NCBI GenBank assembly: GCA_900766775.1
Contig: CAAFXN010000261.1
Location: forward strand, 1 to 5,121
Length of the DNA: 5,121 nucleotides
DNA from: Bacteroidales bacterium
GTDB taxonomy: Bacteria; Bacteroidota; Bacteroidia; Bacteroidales; Paludibacteraceae
Reading direction: 5' to 3'
Made by a program: the position numbers and the translations under genes. This document shows, piece by piece, positions 1 to 5,030 of the stretch (position 1 is its first letter; each line of letters starts with the position of its first letter). The notes under the pieces are model-generated. The model was not told where the DNA came from and did not search any database. It saw nothing but the letters and a program-made list of their open reading frames with translations.

Positions 1-722
1 ATACCCTCCATCTTGCGATACAGGATGGCACGCTCGTTCATCCAGCTGCGGAACACAGCGCAGATAGCGCCCCATAGTTGCTCCATCGGGTCGGTGGGGA
101 AGTCCTTGCCGGTCTGCTCTTTGATAGCCGTCTTGAAACGGGCTACGAGGAGCTTCAACTCGTCTACATTCAAGTCCTTATCCAACTTGATACCGCGAAT
201 CTCTTTTACTTCCTCGATGATAGCCTCGAAGGGGTCGATGTCCTCTTTGTTGACGGGCTTCATGCCGAGCACCACATCGCCGTACATCTGTACGAAGCGG
301 CGGTAAGAGTCGTAAACGAAGTGGGGGTTGTTGGTTTTCTTGGTCATGCCCTCTGCCACGGTGTCGTTCAGACCGAGGTTGAGGATGGTGTCCATCATAC
401 CGGGCATGGAAGCGCGCGCACCCGAGCGAACGCTGACGAGCAGCGGGTTAGCAGGGTCGCCAAACTTGCAGTTCATCAAGTCCTCAACATGCTTTACGGC
501 AGCCAGCACCTCGTCGTTCAGGAGCTCCATAATCTTCTCCTGCCCTACCTGATAGTACTCGTTGCAGGTGTCGGTCGTGATAGTGAATCCCGGAGGAACG
601 GGCACACCTACCAAGTTCATCTCGGCGCAGTTAGCACCCTTTCCGCCCAGCACTTCACGCATCTGGGCATTACCTTCAGCCTTTCCGTTTCCGAAGGTGT
701 AAACTCGTTTTTTGTTGTCCAT
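1..722 (-). CDS. ppdK: Pyruvate phosphate dikinase, N-terminal part (cut by window edge)
   Basis: This enzyme interconverts pyruvate, ATP and phosphate with phosphoenolpyruvate, AMP and pyrophosphate in cytosolic glycolysis/gluconeogenesis. The first 240 codons are visible; the family is usually about 900 residues, so the rest of the ATP-grasp domain and the phosphohistidine and PEP-binding domains lie outside. Seen directly: the ATP-grasp start with LGGKGAN (Lys28), the loop PVPPGFTITT near residues 41-50, and the hallmark SVRSGARASMPGMMD at about 97-111 (Arg99), followed by AYDSYRR-like (here VYDSYRRF, 137-143) and FRSWMNERA (about 224-232). Lys28 and Arg99 correspond to the nucleotide-binding Lys22 and Arg92 of the Clostridium enzyme. 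The ATG at 720-722 is preceded by an A-rich leader (AACAACAACAAACA) without a Shine-Dalgarno sequence, usual for Bacteroidota. It begins 39 bases after the HEPN gene. No disruption is seen in the visible part. Confidence 0.97.
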   Translation of the reverse strand, partial: MDNKKRVYTFGNGKAEGNAQMREVLGGKGANCAEMNLVGVPVPPGFTITTDTCNEYYQVGQEKIMELLNDEVLAAVKHVEDLMNCKFGDPANPLLVSVRSGARASMPGMMDTILNLGLNDTVAEGMTKKTNNPHFVYDSYRRFVQMYGDVVLGMKPVNKEDIDPFEAIIEEVKEIRGIKLDKDLNVDELKLLVARFKTAIKEQTGKDFPTDPMEQLWGAICAVFRSWMNERAILYRKMEG

Positions 723-761
723 TGTTTGTTGTTGTTATAGAAAATGAATTAGTATTCCAAA

Positions 762-1163
762 TTATTTATCCAAAGCCAAGCGTATTTTATTTATAAAGTC
801 TTGCGCTTTGACAATGTATGGAGTAATTTGTTCTTCTGTAGTTTCCAAAAAACAATTATAATCCCCTTGGTGTCGTAGCGTCTCCAAGCGAGTCAGTACT
901 TCCCTATCTGTTTCTGAAAATTGTCCTGTGCGTACAAACTTTTCATGAAACATCATGTGCAAGCCCTTATGAGACGCCACTTCTATTTGATTTCTAATCA
1001 ACAAGGCACTAACCGCATGAAAAACAGCATAATATAATCGATTAGCAAGCAGATTCCAAAGATGTGCCTGCATCTGAACCGGTACTTCCTCCTTCATTAT
1101 GCGTTCTGCACGTTCCAATTCCAAATCGGACATTATTTTGCGTTCTTCTGCCGTCAATCTCAT
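762..1163 (-). CDS. HEPN-domain protein, probable toxin of a HEPN/MNT pair
   Basis: A 133-residue all-helical HEPN protein of the PF05168/UPF0332 type. Seen directly: a helix with NRLYYAVFHAVSALL (41-55), the family's SHKGLHMMFHEKF-like stretch (64-76) and a late R-x-x-x-D-Y element (RHQGDY, 97-102). Family knowledge: HEPN partners of MNT proteins are often toxic RNases using an R-x4-6-H motif, neutralised by the nucleotidyltransferase. Here the usual late R-x4-6-H is absent; the only R-x6-H is Arg42-His49 in the early helix, so nuclease activity is not certain. The start ATG overlaps the MNT stop as ATGA, which suggests translational coupling. GC content is low (one 60-base stretch about 30%) beside the much richer ppdK, which fits acquisition by transfer. 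It could instead be a non-toxic HEPN accessory protein. Confidence 0.9.
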   Translation of the reverse strand: MRLTAEERKIMSDLELERAERIMKEEVPVQMQAHLWNLLANRLYYAVFHAVSALLIRNQIEVASHKGLHMMFHEKFVRTGQFSETDREVLTRLETLRHQGDYNCFLETTEEQITPYIVKAQDFINKIRLALDK

Positions 1164-1480
1164 ACCAAAACTTGTTTATCTTGTTCTACATTCTTAACAA
1201 ATGGCATAAAATGCATTCTCTTCCATTCGTCCCTTGTATAGATTTGAGGCATTACAAACTCGTCATAATCAAAACCCATATCGCAAAGGGGAGCACCATA
1301 TTTACTAAAATCCTCCGCCTCGCGTTGGCCTTTGTTGAGCAAGATAAGCAAGTCCCAATCGGAGTCTTCCGTTGCAGTGCCCCTTGCGCGCGAGCCATAG
1401 AGCCACAAAGACGCGTCCGGCGGCAGAATCTGCTTACCGAGGGCGGTCAGTCGTTCTATGAATTGTTGGTCTTTGTCCAT
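1160..1480 (-). CDS. MNT-type nucleotidyltransferase, probable antitoxin
   Basis: A 106-residue minimal nucleotidyltransferase of the DNA polymerase beta superfamily. Seen directly: LYGSRARG followed by SDWDLLILL, giving a complete G-S-x10-D-x-D metal-binding motif (Gly29, Ser30, Asp41, Asp43); a later YDEF strand (about 72-75) may supply the third acidic residue. Family knowledge: MNT antitoxins neutralise HEPN partners by binding and, in some cases, by AMP transfer to a toxin tyrosine. The in-frame TTG at 1499-1501 would add seven residues, but it lies inside the TACCTTTG promoter element and cannot be in the transcript from that promoter, so the ATG at 1478-1480 is chosen. The gene leads a two-gene operon and overlaps the HEPN gene by four bases. 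The active-site half is GC-rich (about 63% in 1381-1440) and the C-terminal half AT-richer (about 38% in 1201-1260). Confidence 0.9.
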   Translation of the reverse strand: MDKDQQFIERLTALGKQILPPDASLWLYGSRARGTATEDSDWDLLILLNKGQREAEDFSKYGAPLCDMGFDYDEFVMPQIYTRDEWKRMHFMPFVKNVEQDKQVLV

Positions 1481-1498
1481 GACTATAAGATGGGACTG

Positions 1499-1530
1499 CA
1501 AAGGTACTACTTTTTTTTTGATTGTGCAAG
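1499..1530 (-). promoter_or_regulatory. Bacteroidota-type promoter for the MNT/HEPN operon
   Basis: Reading the minus strand, TACCTTTG (1506-1499) is an exact match to the Bacteroidota -7 consensus TAnnTTTG. A TTG (1529-1527, within CTTG) lies 20 bases upstream and fits the -33 TTTG element with one mismatch. The spacer contains a run of nine A. Transcription should start near 1491-1494, leaving a leader of only about 11-14 bases before the ATG at 1480. The call rests on consensus match and position. Confidence 0.75.
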
Positions 1531-1592
1531 GGTTTAGTTATTTTTTCTAAAAGATTGTCCAAAATCTATATTCTTGTTATGTTGCAGAGCAT

Positions 1593-1631
1593 AAAAACAG
1601 CAAAAGGTCAAATAGCATTGACCTTTTGCTG
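1593..1631 (-). terminator. Intrinsic terminator of the surface-protein operon
   Basis: A perfect 14-bp inverted repeat (arms 1598-1611 and 1618-1631, six-base loop) is followed on the minus strand by five T (1597-1593). It lies 43 bases past the stop codon of the DUF4465 gene and just upstream of the MNT promoter, so it should separate the two operons. A smaller hairpin (CCTGC at 1654-1658, GCAGG at 1663-1667) sits between the stop codon and the terminator. There is no T run on the plus-strand side, so it appears to act only on minus-strand transcripts. Confidence 0.87.
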
Positions 1632-1673
1632 CTATGAAAATCAGTTGCTGCAACCTGCCTATGCAGGCAATCT

Positions 1674-2537
1674 TTATAGTGCCATACCGGTGATGGTGTT
1701 GAGGCGGTCGTTTTGCTCGATGTAGAGTTGACCGTTGATGAGGCGTTTGGTAGCCTTCGGCTGGTCGGCATTGGTTTGGCGGAGAGAAGTGGTAGGATTC
1801 TCTGTGGAAACCATTAACCCGTCGAGAGCAAAATAGGTGGGAGTATTGATTCCATATACACCGCTATCTGTGGAAGTCATAGAAAATTCAAGCGCATAGC
1901 AATAGCCTATGGAAGACAAATCAATTTTTGTCCATGCCTGATTAAACACACTATCTACCGCCAAGTAATATGTTACCGTATCTGTATTGGCATCATTTTC
2001 GTCCAGTCCGGAAATATGCAATGCGAGCGTATCTGTCGCTGTAAATTTCTTTGCAAAACCATCTCCGTTTTGTAGGGAAAGAAGTGTTACCATATCTTGG
2101 CAAACATAAATCTCCTTGGGATAGTAGAAATCATCAAACATCAGTGTTAGTGCACCCAAATATGCTTGATAGTAGGCAACAATAAACGGAGAGCCAACTC
2201 CTTTGACACCACCTTTGGCAGCACAAGCAAACTGATTAAGCGTATCTGCGGCATTTTTTGAGATAGTAAAACCACCCCAAGAATCATAATCGGCAATAGC
2301 ATTGTGTTCAAACATAAACTTGCCATTATTTGCCAAAAGCTTTGAGGCAGAATCTGCTTCAGAATAAGTTAAAGTCCATACATCCTTGGTGTGTCCATTC
2401 CACACAGATTTACCTTCCGTTTCGTAATCCACAGCAATGCTTGAAGCATCCGTAGCAGTAGTGAGGTCGAGGGTGATGTCCTCGGCGTGAGCAGCGAGCG
2501 TGAGAGCGGCTGCACAAAGAAGAAATAGTTTTTTCAT
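1674..2537 (-). CDS. Exported DUF4465-domain protein with C-terminal tail
   Basis: A 287-residue exported protein. Residues 1-18 form a signal peptide (MKK, hydrophobic core, AHA cleavage site) without a convincing lipobox. The DUF4465 core spans about 80-243, recognised by DSWGGFTIS, NQFACAAKGG, a GDGFAKKF stretch, TYYLAVD, WTKIDLSSIG and the closing SGVYGINTPTYFALDGL. The last 25 residues form a tail, KRLINGQLYIE then TITG, like that of the 345-residue protein upstream. The function of DUF4465 is not established to my knowledge; its place after a receptor and a BtuG-like lipoprotein suggests a ligand-binding accessory at the cell surface. It may be related to the BtuH B12-binding proteins, but I cannot confirm this. 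It is the last gene before the terminator. GC content is about 53-63% at both ends and 35-42% in the middle, which suggests domain exchange. Confidence 0.87.
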   Translation of the reverse strand: MKKLFLLCAAALTLAAHAEDITLDLTTATDASSIAVDYETEGKSVWNGHTKDVWTLTYSEADSASKLLANNGKFMFEHNAIADYDSWGGFTISKNAADTLNQFACAAKGGVKGVGSPFIVAYYQAYLGALTLMFDDFYYPKEIYVCQDMVTLLSLQNGDGFAKKFTATDTLALHISGLDENDANTDTVTYYLAVDSVFNQAWTKIDLSSIGYCYALEFSMTSTDSGVYGINTPTYFALDGLMVSTENPTTSLRQTNADQPKATKRLINGQLYIEQNDRLNTITGMAL

Positions 2538-2577
2538 AAAATTGATAAGTTTTAGTTGATTATTTGTTGTTAATTAA

Positions 2578-2622
2578 GAGTAATCTGAATAATCGGAGTA
2601 ATCGGAGTATTCTGAATGTGCT
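2578..2622. repeat. Array of five degenerate 9-bp units between surface genes
   Basis: On the plus strand the units are GAGTAATCT, GAATAATCG, GAGTAATCG, GAGTATTCT and the diverged GAATGTGCT, each nine bases long and adjoining. The array occupies about half of the 93-base gap between the 345-residue protein's stop codon and the DUF4465 start. Two units are identical to units in the second array at 3680-3733. It has no spacers and no clear dyad symmetry. Confidence 0.85.
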
Positions 2623-2630
2623 AAACTTAT

Positions 2631-3668
2631 TTAATTGTTTAGGGGTTGACCGGTGAGGGTATAGTTTATCCCATTGTGTCGGATATAGATAGTGCCGTTG
2701 CGGAAGAGTTTTTGGGGTGCGGGTTGCGGGGTTGCGATGGGAGCGGTGCGTGCAGAAGGCATATCGGCATCGGGATGGAGGTCTTGCGCCCCCGTTATTT
2801 CCGTGCTTACTTCGCCCTGCATGCCACATATCTGATAAACACCGGTATAGACTTTTACGAAATCAATATGGGTGAGGTTAGCAGGGCTGCTGCTCGGCAA
2901 GATTGCCCAATCAAGGTTGATTTTAGCTCGTTCGGCATTGTTGGGATTGGCATCGGCATAGCCATAGTCGTAGCAGGTCATGACAAAAGCGGTCCCCTTG
3001 CCCTGCTCGTCCACGCCATTGGGGGGCAGCAGGGTGCCGGAGAAGGTGAGCGAGTCGGCATCCAACCATTCGGGGAAATAGGCTTGCTTATGGAAAGATA
3101 CCTGCGGGATATAGCCCGTGCGACCTTGGTTGTCGCGCCAAGCGACATAAGTGGTGTCGGTGAAGAACTTCTTGCTGCCGTCGGGGGTAGCGACATGGTC
3201 GGCGGGTGTGCGGTAGTAGGTGATTTGGTAGTCTGTGATTGTGAGGGGATTGGTGTGCTCACTGCCTTGCAGTTCGTACCACAGGTCGTCTGGCAGTCCG
3301 TTGCCGTTGGTGTCTTGGCTGACGCATACGATACCCGGCTCGCTGCTACCTTTCGTGGAGTCGTTGGCAGACTGGTAGAAAGCATTGCCCTCTATCAGCA
3401 AGTCATACTCGCCTTGCACATTCACCACGGGATGGTCGAAGCCGAAGATGATATAGCCTCCCCAAGCACCGAGGCAGACCATTCCCTGCGCATTGTGGGC
3501 AAGTTGCGCTTCGGCGGCAGCGGCGGGGTCATCGGTAACCGCGGGCAGGGTGTTGATAAACTGCCCGGGGGCGGGGGTGTAGTCATAGACGCGGGTGATG
3601 TAGGGGGTGTTGGCATACAACAGCGAGGTTGCTGCGGAAAGGAGGATAAGTAGGATGGGCTTTTTCAT
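2631..3668 (-). CDS. Exported surface protein of unknown function, B12-locus type
   Basis: A 345-residue secreted protein. The signal peptide is residues 1-19 (MKK, hydrophobic core, LLYA then N). The conserved-looking core starts with VYDYTPAPGQFINTLP (27-42) and continues with LGAWGGYIIFGFDHPVVN (66-83), GNAF (94-97), SSEPGIVCVSQD (108-119) and DLWYELQGSEH (128-138). I recognise this as the Bacteroidota cell-surface protein family often found beside receptor/propeller pairs, but know no biochemical role. Asp119-Asp127 (DTNGNGLPD) looks like a calcium-binding loop of the D-x-N-x-N-G type. A proline-rich linker (about 299-318) leads to a tail, KLFRNGTIYIRHNG then TLTG, shared with the DUF4465 protein. 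The gene lies 63 bases after the propeller gene, in a gap almost filled by the 9-bp array. There is no lipobox, so surface attachment would depend on the tail or a partner. Confidence 0.85.
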   Translation of the reverse strand: MKKPILLILLSAATSLLYANTPYITRVYDYTPAPGQFINTLPAVTDDPAAAAEAQLAHNAQGMVCLGAWGGYIIFGFDHPVVNVQGEYDLLIEGNAFYQSANDSTKGSSEPGIVCVSQDTNGNGLPDDLWYELQGSEHTNPLTITDYQITYYRTPADHVATPDGSKKFFTDTTYVAWRDNQGRTGYIPQVSFHKQAYFPEWLDADSLTFSGTLLPPNGVDEQGKGTAFVMTCYDYGYADANPNNAERAKINLDWAILPSSSPANLTHIDFVKVYTGVYQICGMQGEVSTEITGAQDLHPDADMPSARTAPIATPQPAPQKLFRNGTIYIRHNGINYTLTGQPLNN

Positions 3669-3679
3669 ATTGTTGGTTG

Positions 3680-3733
3680 GAGTTATGGGAGTAATCGGAG
3701 TTTTCGGAGTAATCTGAGTTATCGGAGCATTTT
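3680..3733. repeat. Second array of the 9-bp unit, six copies
   Basis: Plus-strand units are GAGTTATGG, GAGTAATCG, GAGTTTTCG, GAGTAATCT, GAGTTATCG and the weak GAGCATTTT. The array touches the stop codon of the propeller gene (TAA at 3734-3732) and ends 11 bases before the next ATG, so the intergenic region is essentially the repeat. It shares exact units GAGTAATCG and GAGTAATCT with the array at 2578-2622, so both come from one repeat family. Confidence 0.85.
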
Positions 3734-5009
3734 AGTCTTGGCTCTTGGTTCCTTGTTCATGGTTCCATAGGAAGCAGATTGCGGAGGGGATGTCGCCTGT
3801 GCGGACAGACCATTTGAAGTCGCCTTGCGGCGAGAAGCAATAGAGCATGCCCGGGGTAACATAGTTGCCCGCGTCGGTGATGTATATTTCTCGTGTGGTG
3901 GGATGGACGGCAATGCCATACGGTTTCACGAGGGTGATGCTATCGGTGATAAGGCGGGTAGTGAGGAGTTGATGAGTGCGAATATCTATTACTCCATATG
4001 TTATTTCGTCTTCGTAGGTAATATAACTAAACTGCATTCCGCAGAAGTAAAGGGAATCGCCGAGGATGGTGAAGTTGCTGACGGGGATGTCTATGGAGTC
4101 GAGGGATATGTCTGTTCTTTCCCCGCCCCCTTGCCCGTTCCCCAAAGATGCGGTCAAGCAATAGAGTCTGGAGGGGGTGTTGTAGTAGTCGCCGCGGGAG
4201 TTGAGCCATAGTTGCCCGAGGTGGTCGGCTTGCACACGGTGGAGGTTGGGCGCTACGGGGATAGTGTCCAACACGCGGAAGGTGTTGAGGTCGATGACGG
4301 AGAGCGTGCGCTCGTAGTTGGGCGAAAGGTAGCCGCCCGAGTTGGCGACATAGAGTCGAGTACCAACCACCTCCAGACCGTCCGGCTGAAAGCCGACATG
4401 GCAGGTATCGACAATCCGGAGGGTGGCGGTATCGAACTTGGCTACATACCCAATCTGCGTGTTGCCTATCTGCACGGGTCCGGCGTAGGAGGTGCAGTAG
4501 CCGTAGCCGTCGGCGAAAGCAAGGTAACGGCAGTTGGGGATATTGATTTGCGCGATATGCTTTGCTGTGGGCGCGTCCATCACCTCAATGAGGTTGGAGC
4601 AGTTGATGACAGCATACAGTTTGCCGCCGTAGATACGCAGGTCGTTGCCCACATCGCCGAGCCCCTGCGTGATGTCGGAGTTGGCTTCGGCGAAGATATT
4701 GCGCGTATAGGTGGCGGTGGTGTAGTTGTAGTAGTCGAGGGTGGCTTTGTTGGAGCCCATGTTGCCCTCGTTGAGGAGGTAGAAGCCCTTCACCTCGGTG
4801 TGTATTGTATCGCCTTTCTGCTCCTCCTCAGATGGGAGGATAATCTCCGGTCCGCGACAGGAAAGGAGGAGGAAGAGGAAGAGGAAGAGGAAGAGGAGGA
4901 GGAGACAGAACCCACCCCTGCCCTCCCTACAGAGGGAGGGAGTCAAGACCCTCCCCGACCCTCCCTTAAAGGGAGGGAGAAGGAAGATATGTTTAAAGAA
5001 TGATAGCAT
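3732..5009 (-). CDS. BtuG-like YncE/DUF5074 beta-propeller lipoprotein
   Basis: Predicted 425 residues. A very hydrophobic core (Leu36-Leu49, alternating Leu/Phe) ends in the lipobox LLSC with Cys51 as the lipidated residue, so the mature protein of about 375 residues should be a membrane-anchored lipoprotein. The mature part starts FYLLNEGNMGSN (77-88) and runs through repeated propeller strands: GKLYAVINCSNLIEVMDA, TRLYVANSGG, LSVIDLNTFRVLDTIPV, GQLWLNSRGD, GDSLYFCG, REIYITDAGN. It ends TGDIPSAICFL. Family knowledge: BtuG propellers cap BtuB and bind B12 very tightly; other DUF5074 proteins serve other receptors, so the ligand is inferred. It starts 21 bases after the receptor stop. The start is uncertain: the ATG at 5009 reads through a palindromic repeat, while a TTG at 4946-4944 gives a more usual signal-peptide length. 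No later ATG precedes the lipobox. Confidence 0.88.
   Translation of the reverse strand: MLSFFKHIFLLPPFKGGSGRVLTPSLCREGRGGFCLLLLFLFLFLFLLLSCRGPEIILPSEEEQKGDTIHTEVKGFYLLNEGNMGSNKATLDYYNYTTATYTRNIFAEANSDITQGLGDVGNDLRIYGGKLYAVINCSNLIEVMDAPTAKHIAQINIPNCRYLAFADGYGYCTSYAGPVQIGNTQIGYVAKFDTATLRIVDTCHVGFQPDGLEVVGTRLYVANSGGYLSPNYERTLSVIDLNTFRVLDTIPVAPNLHRVQADHLGQLWLNSRGDYYNTPSRLYCLTASLGNGQGGGERTDISLDSIDIPVSNFTILGDSLYFCGMQFSYITYEDEITYGVIDIRTHQLLTTRLITDSITLVKPYGIAVHPTTREIYITDAGNYVTPGMLYCFSPQGDFKWSVRTGDIPSAICFLWNHEQGTKSQD
4866..4904. repeat. GAGGAA/GAG microsatellite within the signal-peptide codons
   Basis: Four exact GAGGAA hexamers (4869-4892) are flanked by GAG triplets (4866-4868 and 4893-4904). On the coding strand this gives CTC/TTC codons, that is Leu-Phe repeats forming the hydrophobic core of the lipoprotein signal peptide. 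The wider 4860-4905 stretch is 46 bases of pure G/A on the plus strand. Gain or loss of a hexamer would add or remove two hydrophobic residues without a frameshift. Confidence 0.9.
4911..4927 (-). other. Potential G-quadruplex motif 2 (coding strand)
   Basis: The minus strand reads GGGAGGGCAGGGGTGGG, again four G runs with short loops, in palindromic unit B. It matches motif 1 at 14 of 17 positions, as expected if the two units arose by duplication. Folding is inferred from pattern only. Confidence 0.6.
4949..4965 (-). other. Potential G-quadruplex motif 1 (coding strand)
   Basis: The minus strand reads GGGAGGGTCGGGGAGGG: four G runs of at least three with loops of one or two bases, which meets the usual quadruplex pattern. 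It lies in palindromic unit A, on the RNA-like strand of the propeller gene, near codons 16-21. Folding is inferred from pattern only. Confidence 0.6.
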
Positions 5010-5030
5010 AATGTGGCAGATTGGTTGGTC

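Larger units (their letters stand above)
4905..4979 (-). repeat. Two-unit GC-rich palindromic repeat in the 5' end of the propeller gene
   Basis: Read on the minus strand, unit A (4979-4943) and unit B (4942-4905) both begin CTCCCTCCCT and continue with an AGGGAGGG arm and a G-rich half, so they are diverged direct copies of about 37 bases. Each contains a hairpin: arms 4959-4967/4969-4977 (nine bp around one central base) and 4921-4928/4933-4940 (eight bp, four-base loop). The encoded peptide (PPFKGG, then TPSLCREGRGG) resembles the peptide signature of a dispersed intergenic repeat I associate with Bacteroidota genomes. That family assignment is from memory; the repeat structure is directly visible. 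Confidence 0.8.

Noticed and set aside
78..740. 220-codon open frame on the plus strand
   Set aside because: It is antisense to ppdK, whose translation matches the family closely through the whole interval.
1064..1537. 157-codon open frame on the plus strand
   Set aside because: It runs antisense across both the MNT and HEPN genes and has no family resemblance.
2610..2640. Possible promoter for the DUF4465 gene (TAAGTTTA on the minus strand near 2630-2621)
   Set aside because: It misses the final G of TAnnTTTG and no TTTG was found at the proper distance upstream.
2560..2829. 89-codon open frame on the minus strand ending in a Leu/Arg/Phe-rich tail
   Set aside because: It is a frame shadow of the 345-residue gene that continues through the 9-bp array; the repetitive tail is only the array translated.
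2646..3653. 335-codon open frame on the plus strand
   Set aside because: It is antisense to the well-recognised 345-residue exported protein; the translation has no recognisable motifs and its length follows from GC-rich codon use on the other strand.
2578..3733. Possible CRISPR-like array
   Set aside because: The units are nine bases, directly adjoining, with no spacers, so they are short tandem repeats.
4212..5003. 263-codon open frame on the plus strand
   Set aside because: It is antisense to the propeller lipoprotein; its poly-Glu and proline-rich end is just the microsatellite and palindromic repeat read backwards.
5010..5030. Cobalamin riboswitch before the propeller gene
   Set aside because: The gap is only 21 bases; any riboswitch would lie before the receptor gene outside the window.
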